Positions 24,387 to 32,575 of a DNA stretch of 35,414 nucleotides are shown here, in pieces; position 1 is the first letter of the stretch; each line of letters begins with the position of its first letter. Under the pieces are notes generated by a model. That model was not told where the DNA came from. It did no database searches and saw nothing but the letters and a program-made list of their open reading frames with translations. Made by a program: the position numbers and the translations under genes. Source of the DNA: a virus; the IMG/VR virus record IMGVR_UViG_3300017730_000036, positions 1-35,414 of that record; one strand, 5' to 3'.

Positions 24387-26651
24387 ATGGCACTTAGTCC
24401 TCAATTATTACGATTCAAATCTTCGGGAGTTTACCGTTTAGAATTTGATAAGTCCCAGGTATCAAGTATATCTGCTGAGACAATAAGATTAGTTGTAGGT
24501 CACTCAAGAAAGGGACCTTACAACACGCCGGTTTTCGTTGAAGATACAGAAACTTTTGTTTTAATCTTTGGTGGAATCGACAAAAAATTAGAGAAAAAAG
24601 GAATGTTCTTCCACAGATCATGTTTAGAAGCATTAAAAAGAGGTCCAATCTTAGCTATGAACTTAGCTGATTTTGATTCTTCTGATTTAGCTTCTTATGC
24701 TAGATTAGCTACGGATGGTTCTGATGATTCAGCTGCAAATGTTACTGGAACTGATGAACTTGAAAAATTCCATAACACTGATAAATTCATGTATCCTTCT
24801 GATCAAGATGTATTAGAGACATTAGGTTACACTGGAGTTGCTCAAGCAACTGCATTAAATTTAGTAAACATTGGTCAAAGCAACCTTTCAGTTGTTGTAA
24901 GACAATCACAAGATTTAGATAAGTCTTTTAATGTTACTGCAAGAGAATGGTATGGTGAAGGAAATATTCCTGATGGCATTGGAGAGTTTGATTATATTTC
25001 AGACTACATGGTAGATGTTTTAGTATTTCAAGGAAAATTTGATTCTGCACAAATGGATTTAGATCCAGTTTATGGAGACTACTTTACTTCAACAGGTTTA
25101 TTAAAAGATAAATTAGTAGAGTTTGCTAATGAAAGACAAGTTAGTTTATTAGCACAATACACTGGTTCAATTATCCCAGCATTTACAGATTTAGAAGGAA
25201 ATGGTTTATACCTTGAACAACAAATTAATGCTGAAACAAGAAGAACAGGTTTATTCTGCGCAGTTAATGAAGATGCTGTTGAAGATGGAGCAGTTGATTT
25301 AGTAGGTGAGGCTTATAGCCCAGCATCTGACTATAACATGCTTTCTTATGTTGCAACTGCAGGTGAAAGAGATATTGATTTTTCTGCTACTGACTTTGTA
25401 TATACTGCAGCAGGTTCATCATTTGAATTTTCTTCTGCAGCTGACGATGAATTAACATTAACTGTTGGAGATTATTTCCCAGCAGCTGCTTCTAATAAGC
25501 TTGCAAAAGTAACTAGAATTTCTCAAACAGGTACTGCACCAACTGTTTATACTGTGACTTGTTCACAACCAGTTGACGCTGCATTTGATCCAGCAAGTGA
25601 TGTTGCTGTTAAATCTTTTGAAAAAACTGCAACTGAATATAGAGTATTTAACTTTGATAAGGTATCAATTTCTGAGCAAAGTATTCAAGATTGTTTAACT
25701 GCATTCTCAAGTGGAGGTGTTAAAGCTGCATTAGTAGATAGAGACGTTATTGATTTAAGATATATCGTAGATACTTTTGGTTCTTATGAAGCCGGTATTT
25801 TAAATAAAGTTGAACTTACACAGATTGCAAAAGAGAGACAAAACGTTTCTTGTATATTAAATGCACCAACTGTTGAAGATTTTAAAAAGTCTACGGATCC
25901 ATCTTTTAAAGATGCATTTACTGGAAGTTTTGAAACAAGATTTGTTGCTGACGGAGGTGATTTATCACAAAATCCAACTGCTACATATTCATTACCTTCA
26001 ATAGCTGATGGTGCAAACTACGGATTCTATTATGGTCCTGGTTTAAATGTTAGAGAAAATGGAAAAGTAACAGTTGTTCCACCAGCTGCTTATGTATCAA
26101 ACAACTATATTGATAAATTTACAGATTCATTACCATGGTCAATCGTTGCAGGTCCAAGAAGAGGAGTTGTTGCAGGCACTAATGTAATCGGAGCTGAATA
26201 TCCATTTGATAAATCAGATAGAGATAATTTAGAACCATTTGGTTATAACCCAATCGTATTCGAAAGAGGAGTTGGTCTTGTAATTAAAGGTAATAAAACT
26301 GCACAGCAGTCTATTAAATCAGCTTTAAGTTCTGCTCACGTAAGAGAAGTATTAATTTACATTGAAAATGGTATTGCAGATATTCTTAAAGATTATGTTT
26401 TTGAATTTAACAACGCACAAACAAGATTAGAGATTAAAACTCTTGCAGATTCATTTATGGAATCAGTTCTTGCAGATCAAGGTGTTTACGCTTACAAAAA
26501 CGTAATGGATCAGACAAATAATACTAATGAGGTTATCGATAATAACATGGGTATCGTAGATACATTTGTTGAACCAGTTAAAGGATTAGAAATTATTGTT
26601 CACAGAACAACAATCTTAAATACTGGAGAAATTGCATCAGGTAACTTCTAA
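24387..26651 (+). CDS. 18: gp18 contractile tail sheath protein
   Basis: Forms the contractile outer tail layer. The N-terminus has the sheath-family LRFKSSGVYRLEFDKSQ and ETIRLVVGHSRKGPYNTPVFV blocks. The C-terminal third has the conserved core GFYYGPGLNVRENGKVTVVP, DSLPWSIVAGPRRGVV, a QSIKSALSSAHVREVLIYIENGI-type helix and the ending LEIIVHRTTILNTGEI. At 754 residues it is longer than T4 gp18 (659). The extra length is mainly in a serine-, alanine- and valine-rich beta region around residues 300-430, probably surface-exposed on the sheath. A terminator follows. Confidence 0.95.
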   Translation: MALSPQLLRFKSSGVYRLEFDKSQVSSISAETIRLVVGHSRKGPYNTPVFVEDTETFVLIFGGIDKKLEKKGMFFHRSCLEALKRGPILAMNLADFDSSDLASYARLATDGSDDSAANVTGTDELEKFHNTDKFMYPSDQDVLETLGYTGVAQATALNLVNIGQSNLSVVVRQSQDLDKSFNVTAREWYGEGNIPDGIGEFDYISDYMVDVLVFQGKFDSAQMDLDPVYGDYFTSTGLLKDKLVEFANERQVSLLAQYTGSIIPAFTDLEGNGLYLEQQINAETRRTGLFCAVNEDAVEDGAVDLVGEAYSPASDYNMLSYVATAGERDIDFSATDFVYTAAGSSFEFSSAADDELTLTVGDYFPAAASNKLAKVTRISQTGTAPTVYTVTCSQPVDAAFDPASDVAVKSFEKTATEYRVFNFDKVSISEQSIQDCLTAFSSGGVKAALVDRDVIDLRYIVDTFGSYEAGILNKVELTQIAKERQNVSCILNAPTVEDFKKSTDPSFKDAFTGSFETRFVADGGDLSQNPTATYSLPSIADGANYGFYYGPGLNVRENGKVTVVPPAAYVSNNYIDKFTDSLPWSIVAGPRRGVVAGTNVIGAEYPFDKSDRDNLEPFGYNPIVFERGVGLVIKGNKTAQQSIKSALSSAHVREVLIYIENGIADILKDYVFEFNNAQTRLEIKTLADSFMESVLADQGVYAYKNVMDQTNNTNEVIDNNMGIVDTFVEPVKGLEIIVHRTTILNTGEIASGNF

Positions 26652-26661
26652 AAAGAATATT

Positions 26662-26696
26662 AATTAAGAGGGTTGAAACATACCCTCTTAATTTTT
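26662..26696 (+). terminator. Rho-independent terminator after the sheath gene
   Basis: A 12-base stem AATTAAGAGGGT (26662-26673) pairs with ACCCTCTTAATT (26682-26693) around an 8-base loop and runs into TTT. Partial read-through to the tube gene is possible, but that gene has its own candidate promoter. Confidence 0.88.
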
Positions 26697-26710
26697 AAAG
26701 AAATTTTAAA

Positions 26711-26720
26711 GATATATAAT
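26711..26720 (+). promoter_or_regulatory. Candidate late promoter element, GATATATAAT
   Basis: It lies between the sheath terminator and the tube gene, 31 bases before its ATG. Placement right after a terminator makes a promoter here likely. Confidence 0.55.
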
Positions 26721-26741
26721 TAAAAATAAAAGAAAAACAAA

Positions 26742-27296
26742 ATGGCATTACCACATTATTCAAACGATCAAACTAGTAAGAAGGGTAAGAATTTCGAACC
26801 AGTATTAGCTAACATGTTTGAGGTAACTATTCTTCCTCCAGCAGGCGTTGGTGGCCAAGAATTATTAATTCAACATGTAAATTCAATTAGTGGTTTAGAA
26901 CTTCATAAAGAACTAGGAGTTGTAGATCAAAAATTTAAATGGTCAACTAGATCTTATACAGGTTTACCAGCTGATTCATTCCTAGATGTTACTGTTAACT
27001 TCTCATTAAACTTAAACGAGGCAAATCAAATGTACTTATATAAAACAATGAGAGACTGGTACAGATTAGCATACAATCCAGAAACTGGTGAAACTGGTCT
27101 TAAGAAAGACTATGTAGGAACATTAGTGATTGTACAATTTAACAGAGCTGGTGATATTTATAGAAAAATCACATGTGAAGATTGTTTTATTACTTCAGCG
27201 TTAAACCCAACTGCTGAATTAAGTTATGAAACTGCAGAAGCTCAGGCATTAGATGTTACATGGAGAGTTAACACATGGGCTGAGGAATTAGTTTAA
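26742..27296 (+). CDS. 19: gp19 tail tube protein
   Basis: Forms the inner tail tube that sits within the sheath. Recognised from tube-family blocks: NMFEVTILPPAG (about residues 26-37), VNSISGLELHKELGVVDQKFKWSTRSY (46-72), NEANQMYLYKTMRDWYRLAYNPETG (93-117) and CEDCFITSALNPTAELSYETAE near 140-161. Length of 184 residues is close to T4 gp19 (163). It is flanked by two terminators and one candidate promoter, so it is probably expressed as its own abundant transcript, in keeping with its high copy number. Confidence 0.94.
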   Translation: MALPHYSNDQTSKKGKNFEPVLANMFEVTILPPAGVGGQELLIQHVNSISGLELHKELGVVDQKFKWSTRSYTGLPADSFLDVTVNFSLNLNEANQMYLYKTMRDWYRLAYNPETGETGLKKDYVGTLVIVQFNRAGDIYRKITCEDCFITSALNPTAELSYETAEAQALDVTWRVNTWAEELV

Positions 27297-27317
27297 AAAA
27301 ATTAGAGTTTAAAATTT

Positions 27318-27347
27318 TAGAGAAGATGTAAGTCTTCTCTATTTTTT
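27318..27347 (+). terminator. Rho-independent terminator after the tube gene
   Basis: Stem TAGAGAAGA (27318-27326) pairs with TCTTCTCTA (27333-27341) around TGTAAG and is followed by six T residues. Confidence 0.88.
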
Positions 27348-27381
27348 GCTCGGTAAAAATATTATAATACTATAATAATAT

Positions 27382-27576
27382 ATGTCAAAGGAAGACTACA
27401 TAGTAAACAAATTAATAAAGAAAATACAAGTTCTGTTAACAGAACCAGAATTTGAAGAACTTAATCATATTATATTAAGTCGTGCTATTAATGAAAAACA
27501 AAGGCCTAAGTCTGTTAGCGCGTTTGTAAGAGAATTAATACAAAATGAAATTAAAAAAAATTCTGAAACAAAATAA
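27382..27576 (+). CDS. Small ribbon-helix-helix-like protein, possible regulator
   Basis: A 64-residue protein with a short basic N-terminus, a strand-like KIQVLLTEPEFEEL (residues 14-27), a helix, and a second helix SVSAFVRELIQNEIKKN (44-60). This is the size and layout of a ribbon-helix-helix (Arc/MetJ-type) DNA-binding protein, where the strand reads DNA and S-x-F-V-R-E-L-I is typical of the second helix. It lies between the tube gene and the gp26/gp51-like genes, behind a terminator and AT-rich sequence with TATAAT-like boxes at about 27361-27375. A role controlling tail genes is possible but unproven. Confidence 0.6.
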   Translation: MSKEDYIVNKLIKKIQVLLTEPEFEELNHIILSRAINEKQRPKSVSAFVRELIQNEIKKNSETK

Positions 27577-27609
27577 AAAACAATTATATAATCTAACAAA
27601 CACATCAAT

Positions 27610-28611
27610 ATGAGTGAAGACAATAAAGATTTAAACGAGTTCTTAAATAAAAAAGAACAAGAAGGAGGAGCATTTAACGATGATTCTCAAGAATCTACAA
27701 AAGAAAACGTAGAAACGGTTGATCCTATTGAAGATACTATTAATAAGGAAGGATTAGGCAAAGTCAACATGACTAAATTCAACCCTGAAAAAGCAGACAA
27801 TGCTGATTTTCATTTAGGCTATCACGACATGGACATGAATACTCTTTTTTCAAAAGGACGTTTTTATCCAGCAGATACTAAAATAACTATTAGATCAGCA
27901 AGAGTTGCTGAAATTAGACATTTTTCAACAATGGATGAAGGTAATATTTTTGACATTGAAGATAAATTAAATGGAATAGTAAAAGCATGTGCTAGAATTG
28001 AATCACCCGGTAAAAAACTATCTTACAAAGATCTTTTAGAAGAAGATAGAATCGCGGTTATTTTAGCAATTAGAGATCTTACTTTTCCAGAAGCTGAAAA
28101 TAAATTAATGTTAAAGGCTGAAAATAGTTATGGTGTAACTGAAGATGTTGAATTAGCTACAAGGAATCTTACTGGAACTGAAGTACCTGAAGAAATTGAA
28201 AAATATTATGATGCCGTTGCGAGGTGTTTTAGAATTCAAACTAAGAGTTCTGGTGAAATATTAATGAGACCTCCATCTGTTGGTGTTATGGAAACTGTTA
28301 CTAAATATATTAAGGAACAGCAAGAACAAAAGAAAAGATGGGATCAATCATTTATCCAAATCTTACCATATATTCAATTAGACTGGAGAGGATTTAATAC
28401 AAAAGAAGTATTTAACCAAGAAGTTGCATTTCAAGGATGGAATGAAAAGAAATACATGGTTATGTACAGGCTAGCTGAAAAAATGAAAATTGGTGCACAA
28501 CCTGAAATGGAAGTAGACGTCGACGGAGAGATGGTAACGCTCCCTCTCGACTTCCCAGGTGGAATCAAAAGTCTTTTCATTATTTCGGATCTCGCTGGAG
28601 AACTTCTTTAA
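27610..28611 (+). CDS. 26: gp26-like baseplate-hub / tail assembly protein (T4_baseplate family)
   Basis: A 333-residue protein. After an acidic, disordered N-terminus (1-70) it has the family block LFSKGRFYPADTKITIRSA near 76-94, then a helical core with IVKACARI, LLEEDRIAVILAIRDLTF near 143-160 and CFRIQ near 205. This is the pattern of the T4 base-plate family that includes gp26 (208 residues) and is related to tail assembly chaperones. The last 53 bases overlap the next gene in another frame. Position two genes before the tape measure fits a chaperone or hub role. A gp26 identity is better supported than a specific function. Confidence 0.7.
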   Translation: MSEDNKDLNEFLNKKEQEGGAFNDDSQESTKENVETVDPIEDTINKEGLGKVNMTKFNPEKADNADFHLGYHDMDMNTLFSKGRFYPADTKITIRSARVAEIRHFSTMDEGNIFDIEDKLNGIVKACARIESPGKKLSYKDLLEEDRIAVILAIRDLTFPEAENKLMLKAENSYGVTEDVELATRNLTGTEVPEEIEKYYDAVARCFRIQTKSSGEILMRPPSVGVMETVTKYIKEQQEQKKRWDQSFIQILPYIQLDWRGFNTKEVFNQEVAFQGWNEKKYMVMYRLAEKMKIGAQPEMEVDVDGEMVTLPLDFPGGIKSLFIISDLAGELL

Positions 28612-28861
28612 GACTAAATTTTATCTGGGCATTCACTTACGACTCCAGCCCTCTGAAATAGATAATCTCGATTATTATGAGTATTATTATTATGTTCAAA
28701 ATTTAAAGGAACATTTAGATAAGAAAAATAAATCTGAGAAAGAACAACAAGAAGGGGCAGAAGAAAAGATGAGTAAATATAAGAAGGGAATGAACCCTAG
28801 CTCAATGGCCAACAATTTTAAAGGCCCAAGCATGCCTAATATATCTATGCCTAAAATATAG
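28559..28861 (+). CDS. gp51-like hub/tape-measure chaperone, overlapping gene in +1 frame
   Basis: A 100-residue product if started at GTG 28559, inside the end of the previous gene. The frame is closed by TAA at 28535, so either GTG 28559 is the start or a +1 frameshift between 28538 and 28611 extends the gp26-like protein. The block LRLQPSEIDNLDYYEYYYYV then LKEHLDKKNKSEKEQ resembles the second half of phage tail assembly chaperone pairs (G/GT type) and gp51-like proteins, where an SxxEIDxxxYYE helix is common. The tail is MSKYKKGMNPSSMANNF and a Pro/Met-rich end. The tape measure follows after 26 bases. Confidence 0.65.
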   Translation: MESKVFSLFRISLENFFKTKFYLGIHLRLQPSEIDNLDYYEYYYYVQNLKEHLDKKNKSEKEQQEGAEEKMSKYKKGMNPSSMANNFKGPSMPNISMPKI

Positions 28862-28870
28862 ATATATAAA
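28861..28870 (+). promoter_or_regulatory. Candidate late promoter element, GATATATAAA
   Basis: It overlaps the stop codon of the gp51-like gene and lies 27 bases before the TTG start of the tape measure gene. Confidence 0.4.
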
Positions 28871-28887
28871 AAAAACAATTTAATGTA

Positions 28888-31800
28888 TTGGCAGCGTTTA
28901 AGTCACCTTTTGAAAAATTAAGTTATGAAGCACAGGATTCAATGGCTAAATCAGTCAATCCAGGAGGTGCCCTATATAATTTAATTGATAAATTAGTAGC
29001 AGCTACTGAGGCTACCGTAACAGGTGGTGCAGTAGCGGGAGGTAAGATGAGTAAAGAGGCTCTGGCTGCAATTGAAGGCCTTGCTCTTGCAAGTAAAAGA
29101 ATGGCAGGAGCCATTGCAATAATAGCAGCTGCTAAACCAAAAGATGTCGAAAAGTTTTTTGGAGTTTTTATACAATTAAAGAAAACATTCATAGAAGAGC
29201 TTACTGAAGAAGATTCACAAGAGATGTTAACAAGATCCTTAGTTCTAGGAAAGCTTGCTGATGTTATTGTTGGGTTTGGACATAGTCTGTCTGTATTTGC
29301 GGCAATGTCTCCAATTATATTATTTGGTGCATTAGCGTTCTTTGTTACTATGCGAATAATTAAACTAGCAATGGCAGGTGATTTTTTATCAAATGTATTT
29401 GGAGTATTTATCGAAGATCAAATCCATGTTATAGCAGAGGGAATTATGAAATTGGGATTAGCATTGGTCGCATTTGCTGCACTGTCACCAGTAATTCTTA
29501 TAGGTGCTATGGCATTTTGGTTATCAATGGTAATAATTAAACAAGGTCTTAATGTTTTAGGAGCAAGCAGCGGTGCTGCTCCACTAAGTTGGTTCTCTAG
29601 GGAAGTACTTGGTAAAAAATCAAATTTAGTTCTTGCAATAGATAATGTTAGAAGAGTATCATATTCTATATTATTATTCGGTATTTTAATGACAATTGCA
29701 ACTCCATTTTTAGCAGTTGCTTTTGTAGGTGCATTGATATTTTACCCAACTATTATAATATTAACAAGGGCCTTTAAAATATTAGGAGACAAGAGAAGAA
29801 GAAGAACATGGGTAGGTGCGATAATAACAGCAGGTTTAATATTAGCAACTATGATAATATTATTACCAGCGATGATAATACTAGGTGTAATAGGAGCAAT
29901 ATCTCCATTAATAATACTTGGATCACTTGCATTAGGACTTGCAGTGGTTGTGTTATCATTTGCATTTGATTTTGCTGGAAAAAGAGCAAAGAATGTTGCA
30001 CTAGGAGCATTATCATTCCTTGTAGTAGGATTTGCATTAATTGCAATTTCAATTGGTGTTTATACATTTTCTCAAGCAATAAAGGGACTTGATAGTCCAT
30101 GGGAATTCTTAGCACAGCTTGGAGTCACAATAGTTGGTTTAGGCTTAGCAATGGCAGCTGCAGGCGCAGGTCCAGTCCCTCTTATGATAGCAGCTGGTGC
30201 AGCGGCGATGTTATTAGCAGGTGCTGCAATAGTTGTAATAGGAAAAGGCTTACTTACAATGTCAGAGGTATTTGAAGGTAGTGCATGGAAAAAAATGATA
30301 GCACCTAGTGGTGAAACAGGTTTCTTTGGAGGAGAAATTTCCAATTTAGAAAAATTAATGACAGCGGTTGGTTACTCATTTATGTGGGACCCAATTAGAG
30401 CTGCTTCAATAGGCGTAGGAGCAGCTGCAATGTTAGTTGCAGGTAATGCACTTGTTACGATAGGAAAGGGAATTCAAAAATTCCAAGGGTTAGATATTAA
30501 TTATGATGTTTTTCCAGTACAAATGGATAAATTACTTAATACACTTGCTGATTCATTTGCTAAAATTGGAAAAGAACATGGAGGTGCTGGTTTATTTGGA
30601 CTTGGAGGAGGAGCTGTTTATCAAGGAATTCAAAGTGTAATGGGAATGGGTAATGCATTAAGTAGCATCGCGTATGGAATGTCAAAAATGGCAAAACTAC
30701 AATTTCCAACATATAATCCTGATGGTAGTATTAAAGAAATTATAACATTAGACGGCGCAGCCATGACTGCAATTACTACAAATGTTGCAATGATGGTAGA
30801 AACATTGAGTGGAGCATTTGCAAATATAGGTAAAAAATATGGTAAAGGTGAACAATCTCTATGGGAAGCTATTAAAAGCATGGGTACTAAAGATCCAGTA
30901 GCTGCAGGTATCTCAATGGTACAAGGATTAGGAGGAGCTCTTGGAGGAATTGCAAGTGCTATGAAAGATATGTCAACTTTAAAATTCAACGTGTATGGAG
31001 ATCCTAACAATCCAACTAAAGTAACTAAAGTAATAGACTTAACTAAAGGAAATGCCCTTAAAAAGGTTGGAGAAAACATAATGAACTTAGTTAAAGTTTT
31101 AGTAGATGGGTTTGCAAATGTAGGTAAATCATATAAAGATTGGAGATCTCAAGGAGATGCAGCTAGAGGATTAGATATTGCACAAGATATGGGTCCAGTC
31201 CTTGGAACTATAGTTGAAGGTATGAAAACCTTTAATGAAAATGCAAAAGACGCACCTAAACAAATTAACAATTTCTTAAGAGAGTTTGCAGTTAGTTTAA
31301 GTGATTTAGCAAAGGTAGACGGTAATAGAGTAGAAAATGTTGCAGATGGAATTGAAGAATTATTTGAAGCATTTGAAGATGAGGAAGATGGAATAGATGT
31401 AATGATAAGATTTGGAAAAGAACAAGCTGCAATTTCTAATTTAACAAGCTTTTTTAAATGTATAGGAGCTATTCCTACACATATTAATAAAACTGCAAAG
31501 GCAATAAAACTTATTGCTGATTCTACTAAAATAATGGATAAGTATGATGACTTAGGTGACATTGAAGATCTTATAGAAGAAGCAAGTGATTTTGAAGCAA
31601 ATGGAGTAGGAGACGCTATGAAAAAAATAGCAGCTGCCGTTGAACAAATGGGACAAGCAAATTATACAGGTTTCCCATATATGGGAACTTTCCTTGAAAA
31701 AATATCTGAATTAGATTTAAGTAATGCTAAAACAGATTTAGAAAGTATAGCAGAGTCTTATGTAAAAATAGCAGAAGCAAGTCAAAACTTTAATATTGAA

Positions 31801-32172
31801 GCAATTGAAGCATCTACTGATATGTTTAAGGCACTTGCATATCTTTCTGAACAAGGAGGAGAAGAAGCAATTGAAGCACTTGGTGGAGATTTAATAGAAG
31901 CAGTTGAAAAATTAGCATTAATGATAGCAGACTTTGGAGGTACAGTAGATACTGCAAGGGCTAATCAACAAGGCTTTATATCTAGAGCAGCAGATGCGGT
32001 TGGAAATGCAGTAGATTCAGTATTAGGAACTGGTTCTCCATCACCTACTGCTTCTTCTGGTGGTTCTGTAGCTACAGTAGATAATAAAGCTCTTATTGCT
32101 GAAATTAAAAGACTACAGGCTATTCTTGTATCTGGGGATGCTGTTGTACAGGTAGAATCTAATATACTTTAA
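28888..32172 (+). CDS. Tail tape measure protein
   Basis: A 1094-residue protein, the longest in the window, that should set tail length. About six hydrophobic stretches lie between residues 128 and 455 (128-160, 186-220, 259-296, 308-362, 371-395, 406-455), then long glycine/alanine/methionine-rich amphipathic helices and a Gly/Ser-rich linker near the C-terminus. This hydrophobic-core-plus-helix layout is typical of tape measures. TTG at 28888 is taken as the start because the in-frame region upstream (open from 28870) has no ATG, and the ATG at 28883 is out of frame and stops after 12 codons. At about 1.5 angstrom per residue the tail would be roughly 160 nm. T4 gp29 is much shorter (590). 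Confidence 0.85.
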   Translation: MAAFKSPFEKLSYEAQDSMAKSVNPGGALYNLIDKLVAATEATVTGGAVAGGKMSKEALAAIEGLALASKRMAGAIAIIAAAKPKDVEKFFGVFIQLKKTFIEELTEEDSQEMLTRSLVLGKLADVIVGFGHSLSVFAAMSPIILFGALAFFVTMRIIKLAMAGDFLSNVFGVFIEDQIHVIAEGIMKLGLALVAFAALSPVILIGAMAFWLSMVIIKQGLNVLGASSGAAPLSWFSREVLGKKSNLVLAIDNVRRVSYSILLFGILMTIATPFLAVAFVGALIFYPTIIILTRAFKILGDKRRRRTWVGAIITAGLILATMIILLPAMIILGVIGAISPLIILGSLALGLAVVVLSFAFDFAGKRAKNVALGALSFLVVGFALIAISIGVYTFSQAIKGLDSPWEFLAQLGVTIVGLGLAMAAAGAGPVPLMIAAGAAAMLLAGAAIVVIGKGLLTMSEVFEGSAWKKMIAPSGETGFFGGEISNLEKLMTAVGYSFMWDPIRAASIGVGAAAMLVAGNALVTIGKGIQKFQGLDINYDVFPVQMDKLLNTLADSFAKIGKEHGGAGLFGLGGGAVYQGIQSVMGMGNALSSIAYGMSKMAKLQFPTYNPDGSIKEIITLDGAAMTAITTNVAMMVETLSGAFANIGKKYGKGEQSLWEAIKSMGTKDPVAAGISMVQGLGGALGGIASAMKDMSTLKFNVYGDPNNPTKVTKVIDLTKGNALKKVGENIMNLVKVLVDGFANVGKSYKDWRSQGDAARGLDIAQDMGPVLGTIVEGMKTFNENAKDAPKQINNFLREFAVSLSDLAKVDGNRVENVADGIEELFEAFEDEEDGIDVMIRFGKEQAAISNLTSFFKCIGAIPTHINKTAKAIKLIADSTKIMDKYDDLGDIEDLIEEASDFEANGVGDAMKKIAAAVEQMGQANYTGFPYMGTFLEKISELDLSNAKTDLESIAESYVKIAEASQNFNIEAIEASTDMFKALAYLSEQGGEEAIEALGGDLIEAVEKLALMIADFGGTVDTARANQQGFISRAADAVGNAVDSVLGTGSPSPTASSGGSVATVDNKALIAEIKRLQAILVSGDAVVQVESNIL

Positions 32173-32201
32173 ACAATCCCACGTTTTACTATATAAAATG
32201 T

Positions 32202-32426
32202 ATGAAAACAACAGAAACTACATTTTACGAATCGAGTACAATTAAATGTTCACAATATAATTTTAAAGATAAAATACTGTTAGTAACATTTAATTCAGGA
32301 ACAACGTATCAATATAATAATGTCGATGTTAAAATTTACGAAAAGTTCTCTATGGCTGAGTCACAGGGCAAGGCCTTAAATGAACATATTAAAAATACAG
32401 AAATTAAAGCAACTAAAATAAGTTAA
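32202..32426 (+). CDS. KTSC-domain protein
   Basis: A 74-residue single-domain protein. The fold pattern SSTIKCSQYNFKDKILLVTF, NSGTTYQYNNVDVKIYEKF, AESQGKALNEHIK covers nearly the whole length and matches the KTSC domain, a small beta-rich domain common in phage and bacterial genomes and sometimes fused to nucleic-acid enzymes. Its activity is unknown. It follows the tape measure gene after 29 bases and begins the accessory region. Confidence 0.8.
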   Translation: MKTTETTFYESSTIKCSQYNFKDKILLVTFNSGTTYQYNNVDVKIYEKFSMAESQGKALNEHIKNTEIKATKIS

Positions 32427-32437
32427 ATATATAAATT

Positions 32438-32575
32438 ATGTCAAGACAAAAAGCACAAGGTAATGGTAATTTAGATGGTGTAAAAAGAAGAAGAAAAGGT
32501 CAACACTCTAAAAAAGCTTCTAATAATAAAAGTTCTAGAAATTATAAAAAGCCATACAATAGACAAGGTAGATAA
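32438..32575 (+). CDS. Highly basic micro-protein, 45 residues
   Basis: ATG at 32438 follows an AAATATATAA stretch; the TAA at 32573-32575 directly abuts the next ATG. The product is MSRQKAQGNGNLDGVKRRRK then a Lys/Ser/Asn/Arg-rich tail ending YNRQGR. Over a third of residues are Lys or Arg, with almost no hydrophobics, so it should bind nucleic acid or ribosomes. The start fits well with neighbours, and tight abutment supports it being translated. No family assigned. Confidence 0.7.
   Translation: MSRQKAQGNGNLDGVKRRRKGQHSKKASNNKSSRNYKKPYNRQGR

Noticed and set aside
28923-31562. Several - strand frames of 60-149 residues under the tape measure gene
   Set aside because: They are shadows of a long Ala/Gly/Ile-rich gene; none has an A-rich leader and the strand has no other genes in the window.
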